NCBI GenBank assembly: GCA_043800975.1
Contig: JAZDMK010000267.1
Span: forward strand, 1 to 17,684
Reading direction: 5' to 3'
DNA length: 17,684 nucleotides
Origin: JAZDMK01 sp043800975
GTDB lineage: Bacteria > Bacteroidota > Bacteroidia > Bacteroidales > JAHJDW01
The stretch's first letter is position 1; each line of letters begins with the position of its first letter. This document shows positions 1 to 7,662 of this stretch, piece by piece. The translations under genes and the position numbers were made by a program. The notes beneath the pieces were generated by a model that saw only the letters and a program-made list of their open reading frames with translations, had not been told where the DNA came from and did no database searches.

Positions 1-234
1 GTGCGAATAATTTATTTTTATTCCGAGTTTATCACCGTTTCCAAAAAATGCCTGAATGATTTCAGCCATATGATTAACACAGATGTAAACTTCATCAACG
101 CCGCATTTCACAAGCCTTTCGAGAAGTATTTGCAAAATTGCTTTCTCACCCACGGGAACCAGCGGCTTCGGGATGAGTGTTGTGTATGGCTTGAGCCGCG
201 TGCCTTTACCACCGGCCAGAATAACGGCTTTCAT
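1..234 (-). CDS. Sugar-phosphate nucleotidyltransferase, N-terminal part (cut by window edge)
   Basis: The first 78 codons of a nucleotidyltransferase that activates a sugar 1-phosphate to an NDP-sugar in the cytoplasm. The start reads MKAVILAGGKGTRLKPYTT, giving the NTP-binding GGxGTRL signature at residues 8-14, followed by the IPKPLVPVGE motif (21-30) that carries the catalytic lysine of this fold. The ATG at 234-232 overlaps the TAA of the upstream dehydratase by one base (TAATG), so the two are probably translationally coupled. The remainder lies outside the window, so the nucleotide (GTP, dTTP or CTP) and sugar cannot be read. Beside a LegB-type dehydratase, supplying its NDP-sugar substrate is a reasonable inference; a mannose-1-phosphate guanylyltransferase-like or glucose-1-phosphate thymidylyltransferase-like enzyme is also possible. 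Confidence 0.88.
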   Translation of the reverse strand, partial: MKAVILAGGKGTRLKPYTTLIPKPLVPVGEKAILQILLERLVKCGVDEVYICVNHMAEIIQAFFGNGDKLGIKINYSH

Positions 235-1232
235 TATATGTTATAGATTTCAGGTTTATACAATTTCAGATTTTCAGGAATGGAAAACCATTTCACTGTT
301 TCAGCAATGCCTTGATCGAAGCTGTATTCAGGCGACCAGTTCAACAGCTCTTTTGCTTTTTTATTTTCTGCCCATAACCTTTCAACTTCGCTTAATTCGG
401 GACGTATTCTTGCATCATCCGAAACAAGTTCAATTTGCTTTCCGGCAGCAGCAGCTATTTTCAGCGCAATATCCTTTACTGAGATTTCAAAGTTACTTCC
501 CAGATTAATCACTTCGCCCAAACCTTTTTCACTTTCAGCAGCTGCAATGAAGCCACGGGCGGTGTCTTTCACAAAGTTCATGTCACGCGTGGGTGTGATT
601 GAACCCAGCTTTATTTTCTCGTATCCATTCAGCACTTGTGAAATAATCGTAGGAATTACAGCACGTGCCGACTGACGCGGGCCGTATGTATTGAAAGGAC
701 GTACAACAACAACCGGTGTTTGAAAAGAACGAAAGAAAGTTAACGCAAGAAAATCTGCTCCCGATTTAGTAGCTGCATACGGCGACTGTGGATTCACAGG
801 GTGCTCTTCGGTTATCGGCACAAACTGCGCTGTTCCGTATATTTCACTGGTTGATGTATGTACAACTTTTTGAATGCCCAGATCACGTGCAGCCTGAAGT
901 ATATTGAGCGTACCCTTGACATTTGTTTCAACATAAATATCGGGAGAATGATACGAATAGGGAATTCCGATCAGCGCAGCCAGATGAAATACGGCATCAC
1001 AACCCTGCATGGCATTGCGCACTCCGTAGGGATCAGCGATATCACCTGAGAAAATTTCAATATTTTTTATCACATCAGCAGGCAGGCTGTCGATCCATCC
1101 CCAGCGATTGAAGGAATTGTAGTGAACAAATGCTTTCACAGAACAGCCTTTGGCAAGTAATTGCTCTGTGAGATGACTACCAATAAAGCCACCGGCACCA
1201 GTAACGAGTACTTTTTTATTTTTCAGATCCAT
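234..1232 (-). CDS. legB: LegB-type NAD-dependent NDP-sugar 4,6-dehydratase (extended SDR)
   Basis: A 332-residue extended short-chain dehydrogenase. The Rossmann NAD site GAGGFIGSH is at residues 12-20, the TSE of the 4,6-dehydratase catalytic triad at 128-130, and the catalytic YxxxK is Y152/K156. The segment HYNSFNRWGWIDSLP (37-51) and the stretch RPFNTYGPRQSARAVIPT are what I associate with LegB, the GDP-GlcNAc 4,6-dehydratase that opens the legionaminic-acid branch of nonulosonic acid synthesis; that subfamily call is from memory, not a search. It acts in the cytoplasm on an NDP-HexNAc. It is followed by a coupled nucleotidyltransferase (one-base overlap), which fits a nucleotide-sugar operon. 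The aminotransferase, hydrolysing epimerase and synthase that would confirm the pathway would have to lie to the left. Other 4,6-dehydratases or epimerases of this superfamily remain possible. Confidence 0.85.
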   Translation of the reverse strand: MDLKNKKVLVTGAGGFIGSHLTEQLLAKGCSVKAFVHYNSFNRWGWIDSLPADVIKNIEIFSGDIADPYGVRNAMQGCDAVFHLAALIGIPYSYHSPDIYVETNVKGTLNILQAARDLGIQKVVHTSTSEIYGTAQFVPITEEHPVNPQSPYAATKSGADFLALTFFRSFQTPVVVVRPFNTYGPRQSARAVIPTIISQVLNGYEKIKLGSITPTRDMNFVKDTARGFIAAAESEKGLGEVINLGSNFEISVKDIALKIAAAAGKQIELVSDDARIRPELSEVERLWAENKKAKELLNWSPEYSFDQGIAETVKWFSIPENLKLYKPEIYNI

Positions 1233-1282
1233 GTCGTCAGATTAGTAAGGCAAAGTAACGAAAAAATTAAAATAAATTCACC

Positions 1283-1341
1283 AATGTTTCGCTTCTTTGA
1301 AGAATACTTATGTTGAGCACAGTCCTCAGCAGCGAAACATT
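1283..1341. repeat. 11-bp perfect inverted repeat, 37-nt spacer
   Basis: AATGTTTCGCT at 1283-1293 is matched exactly in reverse complement by AGCGAAACATT at 1331-1341. It lies in the 255-base non-coding gap between legB and the secreted T9SS gene. The gap shows no credible coding sequence and only a weak CAAAGTA (1251-1257) as a possible legB -7 element. The repeat could be a remnant of a small mobile element or an mRNA structure in the legB leader. Confidence 0.5.
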
Positions 1342-1436
1342 TTTGCACTATTCTGTTCGACGCAGTTTACCGACAGTGGGGTGTATCTGCCCATCTATCG
1401 CTCTCCGCCGCAGCCGGGCATTCTTCCTTTTATTTA

Positions 1437-1466
1437 ATAAAAAAAGGGCCACACATGCAGCCCTTC
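1437..1466 (-). terminator. Rho-independent terminator of the secreted T9SS gene
   Basis: Read on the minus strand, a 6-bp stem (AAGGGC / GCCCTT, bases 1465-1460 with 1449-1444) encloses a 10-nt loop and is followed by seven T residues (1445-1439). It starts about 20 bases after the stop codon of the 1488-2354 gene, so it separates that gene from legB. Confidence 0.75.
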
Positions 1467-1487
1467 AAAATAGTTTAATGTTCTCAG

Positions 1488-2354
1488 TTATCGTGTAAGG
1501 ATTATTTTCTTCATGATACGCTGCGAGCCGTTGCGCACCTGAACGAAATACATTCCATCCGGTTGATCCGAGATGTCAAGTTTAACCTTAGATTGATTTC
1601 GTTTAGTAGATTTCACTGTTTGGCCAAGGGCATTCATCACAGTAATTTCAGATTCTGTATTGACTCCTGTTTGAATTGTAAGCATTCCTGCAGAAGGGTT
1701 AGGACTTACAGAAACATTTAAAGTTGCATTTTCTTCAACACCTACAAAATATTCGAATTCCAGATCATCCAGTTTAACATTGGATCCTGCGTTTGCGCTA
1801 CCCATGGAAGATAGTACAATGATATTAAGTGTATCAGGATTGCCGGTCATTCCGAGATCATAAATCAGAGGGATTTCAAAATAGGTATACGAAGGAATGG
1901 CTGTAAATGAATAATATTCACCATAAGCCATGGTATCACCAGCCTGGAAGAGAAGAAGAAACATAGCACATGTATCACCTGCTACAGGAGTATACTTAAT
2001 ATACCCTTTTAATTTGGTTGGTTTATCAGTGAAAGGAGTACCGCCGGAAACAGTTTGAGAAATCAGATCGATTGTTCCCATATTTCCTGCGCCGGGTATC
2101 GTTCCAATACCTGCAGCTGCTTTTGTTTCAATTTTTGCAGCATAGGTGCCGCCATGAGCATCCGTAGTTTGCGTGAATGTATGCAGATTGATAATCGGCA
2201 CAACAGAAATGTCAATTCCATTCCAGGGTGTGCAGGCGATCGTATCCGACCAACCGGATTCAAAGTTACCTGCAGGCACAGGCGCCTGAGCTGAAAGCTG
2301 ACTGGTATAAATTCCGGCTGCAACGAACAAGAAAAGAGTAAAAAGTTTTTTCAT
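1488..2354 (-). CDS. Secreted PCMD-like beta-sandwich protein with T9SS type A sorting domain
   Basis: A 288-residue exported protein. It starts with a signal peptide (charged MKK, hydrophobic residues 4-20, likely cleavage near SAQA at 21-24). Residues about 27-205 form one domain with FESGW, a PFTDKPTKLKGYIKYTP stretch (107-123) and a closing KLDDLEFEY strand (194-202). This pattern resembles the putative carbohydrate metabolism domain (PCMD) found in Bacteroidota; the assignment is by eye. Residues about 210-288 are a T9SS type A C-terminal domain: SVSPNPS, an ITVMNALGQTV strand, then GMYFVQVRNGSQRIMKKIILTR-like end. It should therefore cross the outer membrane by T9SS and be anchored or released at the surface. 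It has its own terminator downstream and a -7 element upstream, so it is probably monocistronic. Its substrate is unknown. Confidence 0.85.
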   Translation of the reverse strand: MKKLFTLFLFVAAGIYTSQLSAQAPVPAGNFESGWSDTIACTPWNGIDISVVPIINLHTFTQTTDAHGGTYAAKIETKAAAGIGTIPGAGNMGTIDLISQTVSGGTPFTDKPTKLKGYIKYTPVAGDTCAMFLLLFQAGDTMAYGEYYSFTAIPSYTYFEIPLIYDLGMTGNPDTLNIIVLSSMGSANAGSNVKLDDLEFEYFVGVEENATLNVSVSPNPSAGMLTIQTGVNTESEITVMNALGQTVKSTKRNQSKVKLDISDQPDGMYFVQVRNGSQRIMKKIILTR

Positions 2355-2394
2355 AAAGATTCAGTTAAAATGAAACATTGATTTTCGTGAACAA

Positions 2395-2402
2395 CAAAGA
2401 TA
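2395..2402 (-). promoter_or_regulatory. Bacteroidota -7 element upstream of the secreted T9SS gene
   Basis: On the minus strand the bases read TATCTTTG, an exact match to TAnnTTTG, 41 bases before the ATG at 2354. No TTTG is present at the expected -33 distance. The element sits just past the stop codon of the glycosyltransferase gene, which suggests independent transcription of the secreted protein. Confidence 0.5.
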
Positions 2403-2426
2403 AAATATTTTAACGGACTAAATATA

Positions 2427-3737
2427 TTAATTCCGGTTTTTTTCAACGGCTTTGCTGAAAACATGTGTCAGTTTTTCGGTCAGTCTTTTTCTTGAATAGC
2501 CTTCTGTTCCGTATGATTCGGCAGATAACTTCCCATTTTGAAAGTCCTGATAAAACGTTTTAACAAAATCCAACAATTTCTCTTCATTAGAGAATCCACA
2601 TATTTTCCCTGCTTTGGTTTCATTCAGAATGGCTGCAATATCTCCATCCTCCGGGCCAATGGCTAATACAGGTCTTCCTGATGCGAGGTACTCGAAAAAT
2701 TTACCGGTTAAGATTCCTTTTGAATTGGCGGTATCATTAATTAGCAACAACAACAACTGAGAACGCATCTGCTCCGTGATCACTTCGGAGTGGGGGAGAT
2801 AATCTGTTTTTCGCACATACTTCTCAAGGCCAAATGCTGCAATGGATTCCATTACTGAATAATCAACCTTCCCGATGAGATGTATTTCAAGATCATTTTT
2901 GAAATGACCATTTTCTTTCAGCAAAGATGAAAGTACTTTCCACAGCAAAGCCGGGTTGCGCGTTTTCACCAATGATCCGGCATGCGTAATGGAAAACTTT
3001 TCCGACAATGCAGGTTTTTCATTCTGATAATCCTCTTCATCAAATCCGTTTGTAATGACACAATAATCTCGTGCAACAATTTTGTTGAAATCATCCGCCA
3101 TCGTTTTTCCGATGGTGATAACTGCATTCGCTTCTGATAAAACTTCTTTCTCCATACGCCGATGCTTACGGTCAGAAGATTTTGAAAGCATGAGATCAGA
3201 ATAAAAATCAATTCCTGTCCATGGATCGCGTAAGTCGGCAACCCACGGGATATTTAATTTGCGTTTCAGCTTAAGGCCGATGCGGTGCATGCTGTGAGGC
3301 GGGCCGGTAGAAACAATAATGTCAACAGGGTGTTCCTTTAAATACGCGGTTAAAAACTTTACGGATGGACGAATCCAGAATTTACGTGCATCGGGAATAA
3401 AAAAATTGCCGCGAATCCAGACAGAAATTTTTTCCATCATACCGGTTTTCTTTTTTTCAGTCAGAAAGGCAGCGCGGATGCGATCTTCTTTTTTCTGTCC
3501 CGTGAATTTTTTATACACACTGTAAGGCTCGCGAATCGGGCGTTTGATGACGGTTATTCCTTCGGGAATATCCTTTAACAAACTTTCATCAACATCGGGT
3601 AATTCACCATTTTCGGGTGTATACACGATAGGTTCCCATCCAAATGAGCGGAGATATTTTACAAATTTCAACCAGCGCTGAACGCCGGCACCACCTGCGG
3701 GTGGCCAGTAATAGGTAATGACTAAAACTTTATTCAT
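2427..3737 (-). CDS. Glycosyltransferase, GT4-type (GT-B fold)
   Basis: A 436-residue cytoplasmic or membrane-associated glycosyltransferase that would move a sugar from an NDP-sugar to a lipid or glycan acceptor. The N-terminal Rossmann half starts VLVITYYWPPAGGAGVQR, with the Gly-rich acceptor-side loop at residues 11-21; DLRDPW is at 168-173. The C-terminal half has NGFDEEDY (230-237) and the nucleotide-sugar motif GKFFEYLASGRPVLA around E349. There are no transmembrane segments. Its ATG (3737-3735) overlaps the stop of the YfhO-type gene by one base (TAATG), so both are probably translated together from one message. This fits a pathway in which one enzyme works with nucleotide sugars in the cytoplasm and the other with lipid-linked sugars across the membrane. 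Donor and acceptor cannot be read from sequence. Confidence 0.9.
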   Translation of the reverse strand: MNKVLVITYYWPPAGGAGVQRWLKFVKYLRSFGWEPIVYTPENGELPDVDESLLKDIPEGITVIKRPIREPYSVYKKFTGQKKEDRIRAAFLTEKKKTGMMEKISVWIRGNFFIPDARKFWIRPSVKFLTAYLKEHPVDIIVSTGPPHSMHRIGLKLKRKLNIPWVADLRDPWTGIDFYSDLMLSKSSDRKHRRMEKEVLSEANAVITIGKTMADDFNKIVARDYCVITNGFDEEDYQNEKPALSEKFSITHAGSLVKTRNPALLWKVLSSLLKENGHFKNDLEIHLIGKVDYSVMESIAAFGLEKYVRKTDYLPHSEVITEQMRSQLLLLLINDTANSKGILTGKFFEYLASGRPVLAIGPEDGDIAAILNETKAGKICGFSNEEKLLDFVKTFYQDFQNGKLSAESYGTEGYSRKRLTEKLTHVFSKAVEKNRN

Positions 3738-6235
3738 TACTTTTCAGCACGCATCCTCTTTCTTATTTCGTAAAAAGCGGCACCCAAAAGCGAAAGCACA
3801 AGAATGATTGAACCTGCCATCGCAATTTTTTCACCCGTATAATAAACTTCAGGCTCAAAACGGAATTCAATTTTGTGTTTTCCTGAAGGAACAATCATGG
3901 CACGCAACACATAGTCGGCGCGGAAATAAGGTGCTGGCTTTTCATCAATAAATGCATTCCAACCTTTATCATAATAAATTTCCGAAAATACAGCCAACTG
4001 TTCTTTCGATGTGTTTGATTCATACACCAGTTTGTTTGGCTGATAGGAAGTCAGTTTTATTGTGCCCAGCGAGTCACGGGTGTTTTTATAATTGGCCACC
4101 TGATCAGCAAAACGTTTGTCAATGATTGCAACCTTAACAGGACCAAAATTTTCGAGTGCTTTAATTTCCTGATCGGCATTTTCAACAATACGGTATTCGT
4201 TCACAAACCATGCATTTCCTTTAGCATGCCGGTTCACTACTGGAGGCGCTTCATTGTTATAAATAATGTAGCGTGTATTCAGCATGTTGACCACCTTCAT
4301 GCTTTGCAGCACTGCATTGATAGATGAATCAGTCGGTTTGTTATTTAATGTTTTGATGAAACGATCGATTTCAGGTCCCAGACGAAGTTCAATCAGTTCC
4401 TGATAGCGGCGGAGTTTTGCGCCATGATAGCCACCAATTGATTTGTGATAATAGGAAGTGCTGGCATCATTAAAAGTGCTGACAGCAAGGTTGAGAACGC
4501 GATAGTCCTCCTTGTCATTCAGTATGGTCTGGTCGGCAGGTGTAGGATTGTGAATGGCCGAAAGGCGTGCCGCATTCATGAAGTCGTCGTTGTTAAGATA
4601 ACGTTTGTCAACAGCCCATAAATCAATCAACACGAGAAGTCCGATTCCTGCGATAACAATATTCTTATTCATTTTCTTGAATGCATAGAACCAAATCAGT
4701 GCGCCACCAAGTAAAACAAACAGGAAGGAGCGTATAGCATCCATTTTGAAAATATACATGCGGGCGCTTTCCATTGAGGATACGAACTTGTCGATCATCG
4801 CCGGGTCCTGGCCCTGAACTTTGCGGTATTTATCAAATTCAGCTATTTCCTGCACACTCAGGAAGCTGGTAAATAAGGAAGGGATGAGCCACATCAGCAG
4901 GGCAAGGCCACCACTGAGTCCGAATGCAATGTATAATGCGCGTTTGTTTTTCTTAAGAAACTCGGGCTCTTTCAATGTTTTTAATAATGCAAGCATCGCC
5001 AGAATCGGGATCGTAAATTCTGCAATTACCATCGTCATGGAAACTGCGCGGAACTTATTATATCCGGGAACATAGTCGAGGAAGAAATCCGTTAGTGGCA
5101 TGAAGTTTTTTCCCCATGCGAGCAATAGCGAAAGCAATGTTGCAGCAATAAGCACCCATTTAAAATATCCATCCACAATTAAAATTCCTAGAATAAACAG
5201 GAACATAATAATAGCGCCGGCATATACAGGGCCTGAAGTGAAAGGCTGATCACCGTAGTACTGTCCTTGTTGGGCAATATTTTCCCTGAACTGCGCATCC
5301 ACTTCTTTCATGGCTGATTTATTTTCTCCCAGGCTGACTGATGCACCTCCTTTAAAATTGGGTACAAGCAATGTCATTGACTCAGATATGCCATAACTCC
5401 AGTCGGTAGCGTAATCTTTATCCAGTCCGGATGTGCGGTTGGCCTGCTCCGACTTCAATTCCGTAGGCCCGCGAATGGTGTATTTACTATATTCCATGGT
5501 AGACCATAATCCGGTTATATTGATCATCAAAGCAAGGATGACGCCCGGTATGAGAAACAATATTGCTTTAATAAAGTTTGGAAATAACTTTTTTTGTATG
5601 GCATGAATCAGTTCTCCAACTCCATAAATAAGCACCATCAGCATCATATAATACGTAATCTGAGGGTGATTAGCGCGCAACTCCAGCGCCATAAACAAGG
5701 CTGTAAGCAAGGCGCCCCACAGGTATTTCCCCCGGAATGCCAGAATTATTCCGGCCAGAATCATCGGCATGAAAGCGATAGCAAGTGCTTTTGAATTATG
5801 ACCTGCTTCAATAATGATGAAGAGATAGGAGGAGAATGCAAACGCGATTGCACCTACAGCTCCTGTCCAGGGATCGAACTTTAACACCATCAGTAAAATG
5901 TAAAACCCGATCAGATAAAGGAAAAGAATATTCAAAGGGTGAGGCAGCCAGAGCGACATCATTTTTTCAATATACTGCGCCCAGTTGTTAGGATAGGCTA
6001 CAGAAATCTGATAAGCAGGCATTCCACCAAACATAGAATTGGTCCAAAGCGGTTCGGAGCCATTTTTATCACGGTAGTCGGCAATTTCTTTCGACATCCC
6101 CTGATGCCTCACAATATCGTCCTGTTTTACTTTTTTACCGTTCAGTACCGGGCTGAAATATGCCATGCAGATAGCGATGAACAAAGCTATCACAATCAGA
6201 TGCGGATAGATTTTCTTGAAGTCGATGTTTTTCAT
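3737..6235 (-). CDS. YfhO-family polytopic membrane protein (putative GT-C glycosyltransferase)
   Basis: An 832-residue membrane protein. TM1 is about residues 10-30, followed by an outer loop with a QDD acidic pair (38-40) and a conserved-looking PLWTNSMFGGMPAYQ segment (62-76). About ten further hydrophobic segments run to about residue 541. A soluble domain (about 545-800) contains SEIYYDKGWNAFIDEK (751-766), typical of YfhO proteins, and the chain ends with a last TM helix (about 806-825) and a basic tail. YfhO proteins (PF09586) belong to the GT-C type; in Firmicutes they have been linked to glycosylation of lipoteichoic acid from an undecaprenyl-linked sugar. The Bacteroidota role is not established, but the size fits. 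The gene has its own -7 element, lies after the rpmH terminator, and is coupled to the downstream glycosyltransferase. Confidence 0.87.
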   Translation of the reverse strand: MKNIDFKKIYPHLIVIALFIAICMAYFSPVLNGKKVKQDDIVRHQGMSKEIADYRDKNGSEPLWTNSMFGGMPAYQISVAYPNNWAQYIEKMMSLWLPHPLNILFLYLIGFYILLMVLKFDPWTGAVGAIAFAFSSYLFIIIEAGHNSKALAIAFMPMILAGIILAFRGKYLWGALLTALFMALELRANHPQITYYMMLMVLIYGVGELIHAIQKKLFPNFIKAILFLIPGVILALMINITGLWSTMEYSKYTIRGPTELKSEQANRTSGLDKDYATDWSYGISESMTLLVPNFKGGASVSLGENKSAMKEVDAQFRENIAQQGQYYGDQPFTSGPVYAGAIIMFLFILGILIVDGYFKWVLIAATLLSLLLAWGKNFMPLTDFFLDYVPGYNKFRAVSMTMVIAEFTIPILAMLALLKTLKEPEFLKKNKRALYIAFGLSGGLALLMWLIPSLFTSFLSVQEIAEFDKYRKVQGQDPAMIDKFVSSMESARMYIFKMDAIRSFLFVLLGGALIWFYAFKKMNKNIVIAGIGLLVLIDLWAVDKRYLNNDDFMNAARLSAIHNPTPADQTILNDKEDYRVLNLAVSTFNDASTSYYHKSIGGYHGAKLRRYQELIELRLGPEIDRFIKTLNNKPTDSSINAVLQSMKVVNMLNTRYIIYNNEAPPVVNRHAKGNAWFVNEYRIVENADQEIKALENFGPVKVAIIDKRFADQVANYKNTRDSLGTIKLTSYQPNKLVYESNTSKEQLAVFSEIYYDKGWNAFIDEKPAPYFRADYVLRAMIVPSGKHKIEFRFEPEVYYTGEKIAMAGSIILVLSLLGAAFYEIRKRMRAEK

Positions 6236-6255
6236 ACCATTTTTTTCTGTTGTGG

Positions 6256-6263
6256 CAAAGATA
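6256..6263 (-). promoter_or_regulatory. -7 element of the YfhO-glycosyltransferase operon
   Basis: The minus strand reads TATCTTTG (TAnnTTTG) 21 bases upstream of the YfhO ATG and downstream of the rpmH terminator. I see no good -33 TTTG at the proper spacing. The 5' leader would be very short (about 15 nt). Confidence 0.5.
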
Positions 6264-6290
6264 AAAAGAATTGCAAACTGAAAGTGTTAA

Positions 6291-6326
6291 AAACAAAAAG
6301 CCCCGTATTGATCAATACAGGGCTTA
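6291..6326 (-). terminator. Strong terminator after rpmH
   Basis: A hairpin at 6298-6325: AAGCCC pairs with GGGCTT, there is one C/A mismatch, and the core GTATTGATCAATAC is a perfect 14-base palindrome. On the minus strand it is followed by TTTTTGTTTTT. It lies 20 bases past the rpmH stop codon and isolates rpmH from the YfhO operon. Confidence 0.85.
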
Positions 6327-6345
6327 TGCTACAGGTAATATTTTT

Positions 6346-6504
6346 TTAGCGCTTGTGCATCTTTTCGCTGGATACAGAAAGTTTTTTCCTTCCTTTAGCG
6401 CGACGGGCTGTTATCACTTTGCGGCCGTTAGCCGTAGACATACGTTCGCGGAATCCGTGTTTGTTCCGTCTTTTCCTGTTTGAAGGCTGAAATGTTCTTT
6501 TCAT
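6346..6504 (-). CDS. rpmH: 50S ribosomal protein bL34
   Basis: A short gene of 52 codons plus stop. The product starts MKRTFQPSNRKRRNKHGFRE, the highly conserved bL34 N-terminus, continues with RMSTANGRKVITARRAKGRK and ends SVSSEKMHKR. It is very basic, as expected for this small protein of the large ribosomal subunit. The length matches the slightly extended bL34 of Bacteroidota. It is transcribed alone from a near-perfect promoter and ends at a strong hairpin. The usual partner rnpA (RNase P protein) is not adjacent here; the next gene downstream is the unrelated YfhO-type gene. Confidence 0.97.
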   Translation of the reverse strand: MKRTFQPSNRKRRNKHGFRERMSTANGRKVITARRAKGRKKLSVSSEKMHKR

Positions 6505-6533
6505 GACCGTAATTTCTCTTTGATTTGGGGGTG

Positions 6534-6564
6534 CAAAGATAGAATGAATTTTTTAATATCCAAA
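6534..6564 (-). promoter_or_regulatory. rpmH: Consensus Bacteroidota promoter for rpmH
   Basis: On the minus strand TTTG (6564-6561) is followed by exactly 19 bases and then TATCTTTG (6541-6534). This matches both halves and the spacing of the Bacteroidota housekeeping promoter (TTTG-N19-TAnnTTTG). The transcript would start about 25 bases before the rpmH ATG. Confidence 0.85.
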
Positions 6565-6645
6565 AAAATCAACAATTCAATTTAAATAATGCTCCGCGAT
6601 TCATTAATTATTCTTCCTCTTTTATGCCTGCAACGGATAATTCCG

Positions 6646-6653
6646 TATTTTTG
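6646..6653 (+). promoter_or_regulatory. Possible -7 element just upstream of the zinc hydrolase gene
   Basis: TATTTTTG matches TAnnTTTG and ends only 7 bases before the ATG at 6661. If used, the mRNA would be leaderless or nearly so. No matching -33 element is visible and the region is AT-rich, so a chance match is possible. Confidence 0.3.
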
Positions 6654-6660
6654 ATGAACC

Positions 6661-7650
6661 ATGAAAAAAATAAAAAAAATCATTCCGCTGATCGTTTTGC
6701 TGACATTTTTATTTGCATTTACATCCGATTTGTTTTCCTGGGGCTTTTATTCCCACAAAAAAGTCAATCGTCAGGCGGTATTTTGTCTGCCTCCGCAGAT
6801 GGTGGGTTTTTACAAACAACATATTGAATATATCATCGAACACTCGGTAGACCCTGATAAGCGAACCTTTGCCGATCCAAAGGAAGCACCAAGACATTAT
6901 ATTGATATTGATCATTATGGGAAAGATGCTTTTACAATCATGCCGCATCGGTGGAAAGACGCAGTTGCTAAGTTTACCGAAGACACATTAAACGAATATG
7001 GAATTAACCCCTGGTGGATAAACACCATGTATTATCGTCTGGTACTTGCGTTCAAAGCAAAAGATGTTGATCTAATTCTTTACACTTCCGCTAATTTAGG
7101 TCATTACATAGCTGACGCATGCGTTCCTTTGCACAACACTCAATTTTATGATGGCCGTGTACTACGTGAAAAAGGAATACATTCGTTTTGGGAAACGGGC
7201 GTTCCAACATTACTTGCAGAAGATTATGATTTCTTTACCGGAAGAGCCGCTTATATTGCTGATCCTGCAGAGCAAGCCTGGGAACTAACGGAACAGAGCC
7301 AGAATGAAATTGATTCCGTGCTATCAGCATACAGCTGGATGCTGGACAATTACCCGTCTGATAAAATCTACAGCTTCGTTTCTGTTGGTGCAGCAACGAA
7401 AAAAGCGTTTTCAAAAGAATTTGCTATTGCGTATAGTCAGAGATTAAACAATATGATTGAAAGAAAAATGCGCTTATCCTTATTTATGGTTGCCAGCTAC
7501 TGGTATACTGCCTGGGTGGATGCAGGACAACCGGATCTTAAAATTATCGAAAGCAAAGCAGTGAGTGATTCGTTGAAGAAAAAAGATGCAGAAACGGAAT
7601 ACCTTTGGAAGCATGGCCATGCGAAGGGAAGAGCGAATCCGGATGATTAA
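6661..7650 (+). CDS. Secreted zinc-dependent hydrolase of the S1/P1 nuclease-phospholipase C superfamily
   Basis: A 329-residue protein with a signal peptide (residues 1-26) ending DLFS, so the mature protein would begin with W27. In this superfamily the N-terminal Trp itself binds zinc. Further ligand candidates have the expected spacing: H32 (Trp plus 5, as in P1 nuclease), H79 or H85 in RHYIDIDHYG, then H148-x3-D152-x5-H158 in GHYIADACVPLH, and H174-x3-E178 in HSFWE. These match the three-zinc pattern of P1 nuclease and Bacillus cereus PLC. It most resembles the zinc-dependent phospholipase C family (PF00882) of Bacteroidota. Export to the periplasm, possibly beyond, is likely. The substrate (phospholipid or nucleic acid) is undecided. 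A hydrophilic tail (about 290-329) is extra to the catalytic fold. The next gene follows after 12 bases. Confidence 0.82.
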   Translation: MKKIKKIIPLIVLLTFLFAFTSDLFSWGFYSHKKVNRQAVFCLPPQMVGFYKQHIEYIIEHSVDPDKRTFADPKEAPRHYIDIDHYGKDAFTIMPHRWKDAVAKFTEDTLNEYGINPWWINTMYYRLVLAFKAKDVDLILYTSANLGHYIADACVPLHNTQFYDGRVLREKGIHSFWETGVPTLLAEDYDFFTGRAAYIADPAEQAWELTEQSQNEIDSVLSAYSWMLDNYPSDKIYSFVSVGAATKKAFSKEFAIAYSQRLNNMIERKMRLSLFMVASYWYTAWVDAGQPDLKIIESKAVSDSLKKKDAETEYLWKHGHAKGRANPDD

Positions 7651-7662
7651 CATACATTTAAA

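Noticed and set aside
1..246. An 81-codon plus-strand frame at the left edge
   Set aside because: The opposite strand encodes the clear nucleotidyltransferase N-terminus with the GGxGTRL motif, so the plus frame is a shadow.
1310..1498. A 62-codon plus-strand frame in the legB/T9SS-gene gap
   Set aside because: It crosses a terminator and the 3' end of the T9SS gene, begins within an inverted repeat region and has no protein-like composition.
5939..6349. A 136-codon plus-strand open frame across the YfhO start and the rpmH terminator
   Set aside because: It runs antisense to conserved YfhO sequence and through a terminator hairpin; no recognisable protein.
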